Origin: Hemicentrotus pulcherrimus
Lineage: Eukaryota > Echinodermata > Echinoidea > Camarodonta > Strongylocentrotidae
Reading direction: 5' to 3'
NCBI GenBank assembly: GCA_003118195.1
Contig: BEXV01000540.1
Location: 67,267-131,266, forward strand
DNA length: 64,000 nucleotides
The notes beneath the pieces are model-generated. The model did not search any database. It saw only the letters and a program-made list of their open reading frames with translations, and was not told the DNA's origin. Of the stretch, positions 12,801 through 25,500 are shown piece after piece. The stretch's first letter is position 1; each line of letters begins with the position of its first letter. The position numbers and the translations under genes are program-made.

Positions 12801-15800
12801 TGGTTGGACTGTATAACAACAGAGACAAGTGAAAGGTTAGTGAAGGCATCGATATCAACATTGTACATGTTGAATGATTTAAAGTTGATGTCAGTAAATT
12901 TAAAGTAATATTTGGGTTGAATACTGTTCATCTAATTCGGTTTAAATTTTCTGAAGTGCATATTGCAAAATTTAAAGAATGATATCTAAGATTTCGGAGG
13001 GGGAAAATAGTTTGAAAATGTAAACTCACCCTCTCAAGGTCTAGCTGAAGGTCTTCGACCTCACCAGTCAAACGGGCCTTGGTCTTCTCAAGACTGCCGT
13101 TCTTGGACAGGGCGGAGGAAAGTTCTTCCTCGACCTGTGCAAGACGGATCATCAGTTTCCTCCTGCAGAACAAAAGACAACACGATGTATGGGTTTAAAG
13201 GACTTATCATTTAATCGTGATACTTAATGAGAAATTACACGGCCAGTTTAAAAAGTACTGCTTCATCGTTATTTCATCATTTCACTCATCAACTCCCAGG
13301 TTTGGAGCCTGGAATGGACGTTTTCTATGTGATGAACTTCAGGCATTTGACTTGTGTATCTTGTAATTCTTTCAACTTAATCCACATAACTTTCCGATTA
13401 ATAATTCAGGAAATCCAGTAATTTTATATTGCGTTGTTGAGGGCACACATAAATGTAATGTATTATGATCTTACTTGGCCTCTTCGAGCTCCTCAGCACG
13501 CTGGACGGCTTCACCGTCGAATTTGGCGCGCAACTGGTTGAGTTCGCCGTTAACCTTGGTGAGAACGCGCTGGACTTCGGCGCGGGCCTCGGACTCTTCC
13601 TCGACCTGGTCACGGAGCTGGTCGTTGTCGGCCTGGAGTTGCCTGAGCTGAGAGGCCAGGGAGTTCTTGGCCTACAGAAGAAAATGTGACATCAAACAGT
13701 TGATAATTACAACTCCTCCGAGCCATCGGGAAGTTTGTTATCATAATTTGGTGTATGTCAGTTTTCCGTTTTCTGTTCTTTTTGGAGCTTTCTTTGCAGT
13801 CTTGATCAATATTCGTAGTGTTTGATAAATTTCAAGATAAAAGGTAATAGTTTTAATATTCAATCATGTTCATTGCAAGGACCAAAAGTTATTTGCTTGT
13901 GTAGATTAGTGAGCTGTTTTTGTTGGCAGTATCGATGGACGTGAATTTGTAACATAATTTCTCAAGACAAAGGGAGCAAGCTTTATGCAATCCTACTAAG
14001 TGCCATGACCAACATATTCTTACAAAACAATAATTTATCTATGCTCGACTTGGCGTCTTACCCTTGATTCCTCATCGGAGCTCCTCTTGTATTCCTCCAT
14101 CTGCATAGTGAGGGACATACGGGTCTTGTTGAGCTGAGATAGCTGGTTCTCGAGGTCCTCAAGCTGGCGGGCCAGGTCGGAGTTCTCGCTACCCAGGCGT
14201 GATTTGGAGTTCTGGAGGTCGTTGATGGTGCGGTCGCGCTCGTTAAGAGCTGCGTTGGCCTCGCTGAGCTGGGACTCGAGCTGATGGCAGGACTTCTCGG
14301 CATTGAGCTGTAGAATAGGGTTGTGAAAGGTAAAAGAGGATTGAAAAATTGATTACTCTAAGTTCTCAAAGGCATCATGTTATTCATATCTGTGTACCTA
14401 ATTTGTTATTTCTCCATATATCCAACTGTATTTTATGAATCAATAACTTTTGGTGTACTTCAAACAGATTACTCAGAGCTAAGGTGATGTTTTCAGCTTA
14501 ATCATACTTTAAAATTACTATCTGGAAACAGGGTAAGTATTTCATAAATGATTCAGTAACTTAAAACGTTGATCATTTTTGCTAATTTTTACGTAGGGCT
14601 TCAACAGTCTAAGGTGTTACTGTTGTACTTTTTGCATTAATGTATACCATATATCGAAATTTTCGGGGACGGAAACTTAGTTAAAGACATGGGCTAAGGG
14701 TTTATGGTGTTCTGCTTACCTTAGCCTTGGTGATGTAGTCCATGTTGCTGCTGACATCCTCAAGCTCTACCCTCAGCTGTGTGCGTTCCTTCTCAATCCT
14801 ATGGTTATTGAAAAAATATACAGAAATATTGATATTGATATATAAAAAAATAAATGCATGTAAAAAGGTCTTTCCATTCTTTAATAGGCTATGGAGTAAA
14901 CTTAAGGATAAAAACTGAGCCTTGTTAAATTGTTATGTTTTGTTTAATTTTGGATATTAAGCACAATATACTTAATGATGATATGTTAGCCATCGTTATC
15001 GTTTCAGTACCATTATCAGTAAATTATGTTTGTGCATTATGTTTTGATATTGTGAAAAGGACGATGGAGTGGTCAAATTGCTCACTTTGATTTGCTGCGG
15101 TTGACGCTCTCAAGGCTCTCGGTGAGTTCGGCGACGGAGTCGGTGTGCTTCTTGCGAAGCTGTGAGGCGACGGACTCATGCTGGACGATCTGGTCTTCGA
15201 TCTCACGCTTGAGTTTTGACAGCTCGGCTTCGCGGCGCTTATTGACCTCGATCTGAGCGGCGGTGGCACCTCCCTGTTCCTCAAGACGGTCACCAAGGTC
15301 CTCGAGCTCGCGAGTCACATCTGCGCGCTGCTTCTCGGCCTAAAGGGAGGACAGAAAAAAAGTTAAATGATTGGCTACAGATCCACAGAAAAGCAAGAGA
15401 ACAAAAACTTGTTCAAGCTTCAGCAAGAGGTTGCCTCAATTATAATGATTATTCTTTGCTCGAAGTTAAACAGTAGTTAGTATCAACGTTATTATCCAAG
15501 TTTAGCTTTCTTAAATCAATAGACCTTCAAAGACTATGTAGCCGAAATCTAAGTTGATTATAGTTTATTCCCTACAAATCATGGGATGTTCTTACTTAAG
15601 GGACCTACAGTGATGTTCATTATAAGCTGTCTTTATACAAGTGATGTTTCAGTACATGAAACCCCATACTATCGTAAGTAATATCCTTCACACTACTGGT
15701 ATTGGCACCTATGTATTTGACCTCTGTGGTATTCGCGTGCGGACTGGGCCGGTTATACGACATACTGTATGGCTAAGAATAGATTCGTGCCTTCAACGAT

Positions 15801-18800
15801 CAGACCCAGAGCGAGTTTTTTAATAGACCTGATTTAAGACCGATGACGTCTTCATTCTCGACACATTGTTATGTCTGGTATGAGCCCTATTTGAGGCATG
15901 TTTTCAGTTGAGCCTCTGGTGATCAATGACGCCATCTTTTTCCCTTCCTATTAAATTCAACTGCTCAAAGATATCCCCCTATATCTAAAAATCATCGTCT
16001 TTCTTATTCTCTTCCTAGTTATTCGCATTATTCGTTTATCAAAAACCGTCTCAACGTGATGGTTCTATGGAAAAGGAATTTACCTAAGAAATATATTTTG
16101 TATGTACCGTTACAATTCTCGTCGTCCAAAATGTTCATCTTATTAAACCATACTAATCAACCCTTTTGTAGTGATTTGCTCTCATTTGTGAATTCAGTAA
16201 ACATCTTGAGATGTTTTCAATTTTGTACACGATTAAAGTGAAGGGTAAGACTTCCCCTTCATGCATGGCGCGAAGATGCTATGCCTTGCTTGCCATGGCG
16301 TGTTGCTTTATCAAACATTCTTGGCGTGACCCGTCGTCTCCCGCCGAGAGGTGGAATTCCATTCGGAATACCAATCAACAAGCGACAACACCACCCCCCT
16401 CCACCAACCCCCATTTAACGTCATCTCCCTATCCGATAGCCTCCAATGCATCCCTCAAATAAGGGCAATGCAATGTGAGAGATTGCAACAAGCGATAGAG
16501 AGTTATGCGTGTCTTTGTCAAAGCGAAACTAGATTTATTCGTAGACAATAATAAATGTCTCATGATATTTATGCTCCAACCAAATATGATTTTAAAATAG
16601 AAAAAAATCGTTGCGCATTTCGATAAATTGTCTGAAGTAATTATAACTGAGTAATTAATGGTAATTGTAGGAACTAGCTGAGTTTAGAATTTGAATCATT
16701 TTGAAAATGATTAAGACTAGGTATTACAATTTAAAACGAAATGAAGCACAGTTTATAATTCATGAGGTACAATATCTTATTTGGATTGATGACTCACCTT
16801 GGCACGATTCTGTCTCTCTGCTTCCAACTCCTCTTCTAGCTCTTCAATGCGGGCCTAAAGGAGAGAGAGAAGACAAGAAATACCGTAATGGATAGAGGAA
16901 AGAGAAAGAATGCCATTGTGGAAAGAGGAAACGGCAAGAATAGAATAGTGAGACAGACAATCAAAAGCTTGGGCATAGAAATCAATGATTTCACAAATAT
17001 CAAAACGTACTCACACACACAGAAATCACACCCCACACTCATATCAAGCGACTCTATCCCACATTTTATGACAAGAGGACTTTTTCGTCACCCTTTCGTT
17101 GGCGGGTGCTTAGACAACGGCAAGCCCCTATAAAAGAATGTATCAACAAGGCCTGTGATGGTATCCATATATTAAATTAATTTGAATGTTTACGGCTCAA
17201 TGATAGTATATCCTGCATCTTTTCAGTAACATGATGACGATGACAGTATCAAAATAAAACAAGCCTAATTTTCGATTCGCAATTTTTATGTATAAAACAA
17301 CGAAGGCCCATATAACATTTGCTTGACGTAGTGTATATCCAATATGATCCAGTCATTATTTTGGTAGGTATGATGGTGATGTAGTCCTGTTCTCATGACG
17401 AAAGAAGTAAGATCCAGAGAAGAAAAGGTAGCACCATATAAATATCCACAAATGTCTTTAGTGCGTTGCCAATTTGCCAATCTTGCATTACAATTCTACC
17501 AATGATTCGATGTAGCATTAGGTATTAAAACTTAAAATCTCTGCAATTTCGCAGTGTCCATTAAATTCCTTTTCTGAATTATACAGATTGTATCTCGTCC
17601 TGATTATGAGGAATTCTACCTTTAGCCTCCGGAATGTTGCTATGTCCATGCGCACTGTCGGTTCGCCACTAAACTTTCCACCAATCGTTTTCGGGCTCTC
17701 ATAATGGTAGGAATAACTTTGCTGCGTCCAACCCATCTTTGGTAAACTTGGTCCAACAAGAACAAAAAAAATGATCCTACTTTGTGCGACTCGAAAACAT
17801 GGAATGCTATAGCTCAACCGTCTTACTTTTCACAACTGCTTTCTTCCGTGTGGAATATATTCTTCATGCGTCAATCTAGAGTCCAATGACATTTCGCTTG
17901 CCATTAAGTCAGTAATTGCTCGTTACTCTGGTTAAGTTCCTTTTGTCAAACATTAGATTCCGAGGAATGTAGCACTGAGTTGCTTGGATTTACACCCTCT
18001 TGCAATTGATTTGTTGAAGTAGTTAGCATGCACGTCTCAGACATCTCCTTGATCGATTCGCGCTCGTTATTTGTCGAGTAAACTGGTCTTTATTTGCCAA
18101 TTAAAGTGACTCAGTTATTGTCCTCGTCATAACAAGTACTGTGACCCAGTGACCCCATTTCAAGTCATTTTATGACCCTTTCGTTTCCTCCTTGAGTCGG
18201 GGACATACTCCCCCTTCTTTACTTTTCACTTATGTCCTACTTTTCTCCTTCCTGTCAAAATCCTTTACAAACCACTGTTTTTGATTTTCAAATCGGCTCT
18301 CTTTCGTTGCCTTTATTCCCTACCAGTCAAGATAATTTTTGGATTGATATTCTATTCTTACAATCGCTTTGACTTTCTCTTCGCGTCTTCCTTTCCTTTT
18401 TCATGCATAGTCTGTTCAGGGTTTCTAGTCCTACACTTTCAATTCATTTTCTTTCCTCTGTTAGTTTACCAGTTTCACAATTCATGCAGATTATCCAGAA
18501 ATATATTAAATAGCACATTTCCATCTTTCAATGTTTCACAATTCCCTTTCACATTGTTTCTAGATGTCTATGGATTACAACACCAATTATATTCTACTTT
18601 CATTTGGCCAGGGAGCCCATTTATGTTCGATACATTAGTAAGGTACGAAATTAAACAATTCCTGCTCACAAATCTTTACGTGCTATAAGTTTGAAAGTTT
18701 GAATGGTCTATTCTGATTACTGCCCCCCCCCCCCCCCCCCNNNNNNNNNNCCCCCCCCCCCCCATTTGTTTATTGCATTCTTACAGGATATGTGTTTTAG

Positions 18801-19576
18801 ATATTCTGTTCGGAGCTGTTCAGAAGCCTAACGTATTGCATTATGCTTTTCTATTCTCTTCCGAATCTAATAAACGATTCCGATTTAAGTAGATGCTTGC
18901 TAAAATCTAACAAAGTTCTATAATGGTTCCTTTCCGTTCAGAGGTATTCTCAGGGACCTTTTCGTGTCGTACAATAATTGTTCCTTTCCTAAAGCATATA
19001 ACATGGTAATGTTCAGAAGCCTAACGTATTGCATTATGCTTTTCTATTCTCTTCCGAATCTAATAAACGATTCCGATTCAAGTAGATGCTTGCTGTAATC
19101 TAACAAAGTTCTATTACGGTACAATAATTGTTCCTGTCGGTAAGCTTATGACATGGTAATGAACTAAGTGAATGTAGGCATGTATAATTCAAAAGAAAGT
19201 TAAGGTCTAGCTACCCGTTCGGTTTAGTTGTTCCTGTCCGGTAAGTACTAGTCCTACCTTTCAGTGTGAGAGAGTGTGTGTACCCTGCATCCGTCCGCAT
19301 GCACAAGCCATTACACCTTGTCAATGATCATGCAAATAATAGAAATGTAGAGACTTGATAGATGCCTACTTCATAGAGTTTCCTCATGCCCGCTGCACTG
19401 TCCCCCAACTCATAGCTACGCCTGATGAGCTGTCTGGACTTGGCGCTCAATTTGTTGTAGTTGATGTTGCTGCCTGTGGATGCGCTGTAATCCGTTACAT
19501 GTCCACCGGTGATGTTCCTCTGGACTACCTTGCTGCTGCTGCTGCTGCTGCTAACGTTACTAGTATAGCTAGACAT
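9602..19576 (-). CDS. Predicted motor-less myosin rod protein from an internal start (MRP/catchin/myorod-like)
   Basis: Alternative product of the same gene: exon 19370-19576 (69 codons from ATG) joined in phase 0 to exon 16798-16854 and then to all remaining rod exons, giving 929 residues (69 unique + 860 shared). It would lack the motor, the IQ region and about 280 residues of S2, and keep the rest of S2, the LMM and the acidic tail, so it should still co-assemble into thick filaments. Known parallels are Drosophila myosin rod protein, made from an internal promoter of Mhc, and molluscan catchin/myorod, which has a unique N-terminal domain on the myosin rod. Their position in the gene, size class and architecture match. 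The unique head is not recognisably homologous by eye. Usage is inferred from sequence only; transcript evidence is lacking here. Confidence 0.75.
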
Positions 19577-22500
19577 GGCTGCTGATGTGTGTAGTATGCT
19601 ATATCCAAGTTAATCAGAGAAAGAGAGAGAGGCTGATGCTCACTCGAAGAAGGCTTCCACTCGAATGAAGTGAATAGGGATCTAACCAATGCGAGGTGTA
19701 AGCTCCGATTATATTCCAGCTGTATTGCACGCTCCCCTGTGGTGGCTAGTATCTCCAGATAAGGCAATAGCACTGATAGTGAAGAGTAGTTGGGAAGTAA
19801 AGACAGGACCGCCTTGCTCTTGTCTCAACTATGGAAGTACTGATCGTTGATGGGTAGGCACAGACGCCTTTTAACATTCCGTGTCTTGAGGGATGATGGG
19901 TTGGGATGCGTTGGGATGCGTTGGCCTGCCCACCCTGGCCTGCTGATGTCATCATCCAATCGTGATGAGTTGTGAGAGCCTCAGCCAATCAGAGCTCAGC
20001 AGGCGTGATGCCAGCTCTGAGCTTATTTGGCATTGGTATGCGACTGGCTGGTAGATCCTCTTCCATCTGTCTACGCATCGTGCATACCACTATGCCGGTA
20101 ATCCGACCCGGTTCACCCCCATCCCTATAGCTATATATGAGGCTTGCTTAGGAGGGTCCATATGTGCATACCATGCGGCCCATTTTGCATCATAGTCGAG
20201 TGGTGAGTATATCAGGTATACGGTATATGATAACATACACGACGTATCACCCAACACTGTACTGTTCCTAACCCAACATTCGATAGCACCCCAAATTTCT
20301 GGGTGGATTTTGATACCCTCCAATGTGACCCTAGAGCAATACTTGGCATTCCGAACCAAATGTGGATGCCCCATATTGATAATGCAAAGTGACATCACGT
20401 CTCCCATTCATTAGCCGATCTCTGACACCTTCGTGGTGCGGATCCCATGTCGCATTCCCATTAGAGCCATTCATTGACACCCAGATACCCTCCCACCCAT
20501 TCTCCTACTCCCCTCTAAACGTTCTACATTACCCTATATCATCATTCCCTCCTAACATCAACAAGCCTCTATGGTCAGGTATCACCATAAACATCTCCTC
20601 CCTGGCTCCCACTGAGCCCAAATACCAACCCCAATGTTATCGTTTTTGGATTAGATACCCCCATCCGACCCTAGCATCATCCTATATCTCTATTTCCTAT
20701 TCCCCACTCTGGTTTCCCATTGCTTTGCCTGTCCTACCCTGTCGTCCTGTTGACATTGTGACCCCTTTAAACAAACTCTCTCTCCCCATGAGACAAAATA
20801 CCGGTCTCTGCATTCTCCGAGGTAATGTCTCACTTATCATTGGATATGCAAACCCTGTAGCAATCTACGGTAGATATTGACACAGTGCAAACCATTCCCT
20901 AACAGTGTCTAGATGACAGTACTGTTCAGACATAATGTAGGCTATCAAATATTGTGATTGTTGTGTTACGTCCCATCCAAAATGTTGTGGCAAAACCTAT
21001 TTTGTTTCAATTGAGGTGAGTGACATGGGTAACATGAACAAATGTTCTTGTATACCTTCGTACTTGCAATGAGCGTTACCCTGTTTAGTCAGTAAGGTGT
21101 ACACCTTTTTGAGCAAGGGGTTTTTGATCAGGCGATCTCACATCTGCGGGTTTGTTTTTCAATACCCTAAAACAGTAAGATACCATTGCGTGCCTACAAT
21201 GATAACCATCAGGGGTAGATATGAAGCTACCGCATGCCCGTTTGTTTTGCTCATCTGGTATTACGGTTTATCTAGATGGTCGATGTGGGCGGTGCAAATT
21301 AGCTGTTAACCAGATCATTATACCTCTCCTGATATAGACCAACCAGGGAATGTCCCAATCACTTGGTGCGGCCCTGGGCCCGGTATTTCTGGAATGTTTA
21401 AAGGGGAACTCGCGGCCGATTACCAAGCTTGTATCAATATGTCATGGGTGTGCGCCTGTCGCCCGGCCGCTTTCTTAATGTTTTGATGAAGGTCGTATGC
21501 TGTTTATACTGCTATATTGTCCTTGTGTGTATAGTGCTTTGGAATTTGTATTGCACGAGGACATGCCTTTATGAACTTCATATTTCAAGGAAAAGCGTGG
21601 TGAATTCTTTACCGATATAACGCTAGCAGCACTGGACATGCTTGTCGCTTATCCAGCAAGAAATTCTACATGTGGGACAACGCGAACTAGTCACAGATGC
21701 CGTCAAAATTACCACACGTATCACCATGCTATGCAGACCTTCGTGTACTAGTTGTGTACACCACTCAGGTCGTTATGTGAATACCGAACGGTCCAGGCCC
21801 TATGACTCATCAATTATTCAATTTCTTATATGACAGCTTGGTATTCTCTGGAGGTTATCCTCAAGCCATTTGCGGATGTCGCTCTTTACATTGTCTGCCA
21901 GCTTGTAATATCATTGATTCCTTCGCTATGACTAGCTTTGTTAATACATTTGCAATATCAAATCACAGTTCATCTTAAACGTTTAAATCAAGAATAGGCA
22001 AGTAAATCTTAATGGCTTTCCACTTTTACATATCTAAAAGTTGTAATGCCTTTTCGCTGTTTGCAGATAATCTTATTGAGTACCTAGGTACAAACATTAA
22101 CGCGCGTGAATCATTTCACTGCACCGTTTAGACTAAGACCTAAGTAATTGTATGGTTAGTCCTTTTTGCCTACAGGACGACACAAACACAATCAGGTTGC
22201 TTCGTGGTATACATAAAGAGTAATCGTTGTTTCGCGGTTTTAAGATTTAAGGGCTCTGTGATAGTATATAGAGATGAAATAGCAATAACCATTTTGAGGT
22301 GGTCAAAGAAATCTGTTAAATACCAGGATCGTCTACCGCCCTAATTATTTTAATTAATACCAACTATTGTAGATTACTTTGCACTCTGGATACTTAGTTC
22401 TATAAATTTGTGACAGCAATATGCATTAGCACAGATATTGCACTAGCAGTCAACCCAATGTGTTAGTAGAGCTCTCTATACGCTATAATTTGAAACACCG

Positions 22501-25500
22501 TAATTACTAGCTGCAATATTGTAATTTTTATCGACCTTTCGTTCAAAATATTGACCCAATGATCAATTGATTTCCTAAAAATGCCAATGAACTGCAGCAT
22601 ACTTATGAAGCAATATGGTTTTGAATATCTACATGAAGAATAGCATCTAACAAAGTTCTGATCTTCAAAACATGTTATATGCCGTAGAACAATGTCTCAT
22701 TTGTTCAACATTCATAGAGAGTCTGTGTGCTCTCTGCATGCACGTACGCGCGTCCTTGACAGACATATGGAAGTATGTCCGGACGAAACAATCTCGAAAA
22801 CATATCGCTCGTCGGGAAGCATGTCGGAATGCTAGAAACATGAGCCAGCTGTTTCAAAGGGTGGTCTAACATTTCTACCGTACACTCATTCAAGCTGACT
22901 GCAATGCATACCGTAATCCCCGTCTGGGTACCCAAGTCTAAGTGCATGTGTTGAGTTATGAGTCCATTGCCAAACGACAAGCCTGTCTGTTGCAGTTGCA
23001 TCAGCATGGTCTGGTAAAGGTTCTTCACCACTATCTGTACTGCTGCCTTGATAATGATGATGGGTGCAGCAGATAACTTACGAACAATGCTATGCGGGGA
23101 ATTTTGAAAGCTCCCCGATGAGTACCCCTTTCTTTTTGCCGGCGCCAATTGGCAGCAATTAACCGCTCGAATTCCATTATGAAGCGCTGAGCGATTGGCA
23201 AGAGTATCCTGTAGCTTTTTCAACCATTCATGACGATGCTACTGTCAGCCAAAGAAAACCTGGCCAATGCATACAGAAAAGTATCTATATTTTGTTTAAA
23301 TCCATTTGTTTATTCATCACGGGAAGCCTAGACAAGTGCGATTCATCTAGTTTCATACCGACAGAGGGCGGGTATCTTAGGTCAAGTTAATCTCGTGGAG
23401 TTACGTTGACATCTGTATATTGATATAATTTTGAAAGGGTGCCAGGCCTAGGTGAAAGCATTTGATCCAACTGATCACTGAACGTGACCTACGTTATTTT
23501 CCTCAATAGCATTCATTGTACTTTGTGAATTGGTTCCATCTCGCTCTCCATTAACACATTGAAAAGACCTTTTAGAGGGAGAAGAGTTCAGCCAGCAGTG
23601 TGTATCATACCAAAAGAATAGCTCATTGGCTAGGGCAAACGTTCATCGACTGCCTTTCAGATTTGTTATGTAACATGCATACACTAAATTCGCAGGAGAG
23701 AACGTATACGTCTTCCGAGTGTGGATACCCTACTGCATTAAGGATAGTCCAATAGTGCTTCAAGGTAAGCGGTGACGTCATGGCTTCCCCTAAACTAATG
23801 CACGTCACAAACTTGACAGCGGCCATGTTACCCAAGCCCGAAAGTTGAAACATGGCCGTCGCAACATGCTTTAATTTCCGGCTTAGAAAATAGTTTTTAA
23901 AATGTGTTTGAAATCCACACCTGACACGCACATGCCGGGTACATTACGGGGCTTCAAAAGAAACCGAATCCCAGGTAAATAATTTGTAGCATTCCTGGCA
24001 TAGTTTTAGTCTGGTCTGGTTTTGTTTCATGTTTTAGACCGTCTGCGCGCGAAATTGTTACCCCCCTACGCAATGATTAGCTCACGGAAATTGAATTTGG
24101 CTAATTGTGGATGAAGTGACGTTAAAATGGCGCTGTTTTTCCCAGCATGATGCCCCCCCCTCCAAAAATAAAGGAATGAGGGCAAGTCAAATGTATTTTC
24201 ATGATTTGTCCTATACGTAATCAATTACAACGGAATAAGGAGACTCCGGTCTAAAATGTATGTAATATTTGTGCACGTCATCGCCCTAGAATAGCTGTCA
24301 AATCAATACATATATCGTTGTAAAGTACTATTTTTAAAGGGTTGGTAATGTTTTTGACGAAATATAATGGACGCAGCATGAATATTCAATACGATACATC
24401 TTATTGAATAATTCAGAGAATAAGACTCTTCTACGTTTTCAAATTTGAAATCTACTGCGTGCTCTATTCATATCACATCAACCATCAACACATCCGAATT
24501 TGTTTTACTCTCGTATACTTTTATGTGAGAAGTCATACATATCTACCTAAAGATTACATTTTTATTGTAAAGGAAGAAGAAGTAAATCACTGCCCCTTTA
24601 AAGGGCACTTTTATCAATGATCAATTCATGTTTAGAAATGCATATATCGCCAAAAGATTATAGAAAATTTATTCTACCAAACTTTGCTCATATCAACTGT
24701 TGATCACACCTCTCTTCTCTATTTATCTTATGATCAAACCTACCTTTCGTAACTAGAATCGGTGAATTAAATTTTTGTAAACGTTCGGATGAAAAGAAAT
24801 TTGAACTTTTAGATTCATCTGGTATTCATGACCAATCACACGATCACACCTGTAGACATCATCAAAATTTAGCATTACATATTAATCAGTGCCACCATTG
24901 AAACATCATTGCTTATTCTCCTTTCATATTTTTCCAAAGCCGAAATATGCCATGTCAGTTGCACTTCCGAATCATGAATGACAAAAATATGCATGGAACT
25001 ATTGTTGTTTCATTGCATTATATTTTTTTAAATTGACCAGAACAATGTGCGCCCGACACTTCATTATTCCAGACTCAAAACCTATCAGCAATGCCCCCAA
25101 AATGTATCGAAATAGGCCTTTATTCCAGACTATAGTAATTTTGCCGTAATTCATGATGTATTGCTAACAAGATACGCCATCTCATACAGCACATTGATGT
25201 TGTAAGGCGATGTTTCAATGGGGCACTTTAATGTTGCAAAGCGATGTTGCAGATGCAACAGAGTACTTACCTGAAGTTCTTTGATCTTGCGCTGGAGCTG
25301 CGCCACCAAGCTCTGCTCGTCCTCAAGGCGAGTGTTGAGTTGAGACACCTCGAAGTCACGCCTGCAGGTAAAAACAAAATACGTTTAGTATGGTGTAAAG
25401 GAGATGGCAATTTACAGGTCATATAAAATCTTTCATTTTCTGAATGGATTACACATCGGCACTTCCTTTGTGTAAATCAGTAGATGAAACACTTTCCCCG

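Larger units (their letters stand above)
9866..15085 (-). other. Short introns of the LMM half
   Basis: Introns between exons 26 and 36 are 185-412 bp, AT-rich, with clear GT/AG ends. I see nothing else in them. Rod exons are tightly packed here compared with the motor half. Confidence 0.7.
16855..25270 (-). other. Largest intron (8.4 kb), houses the rod-only first exon
   Basis: Holds the internal exon (19370-19576), its candidate promoter, the 193-bp tandem duplication and the small gap. Open frames at 20389-20880 (plus, Pro/Ser-rich) and 22705-23223 (minus, 172 codons) have no recognised domain. The rest is AT-rich and featureless. Much of 19.6-24 kb is a plausible regulatory region for the internal promoter. 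Confidence 0.6.

Noticed and set aside
18281..18688. 135-codon plus-strand hydrophobic frame
   Set aside because: T-rich sequence gives Phe/Leu codons; no family resemblance.
20389..20880. 163-codon plus-strand Pro/Ser-rich frame
   Set aside because: C/T-rich composition explains the openness; no domain; antisense to the myosin gene; no splice or promoter signals.
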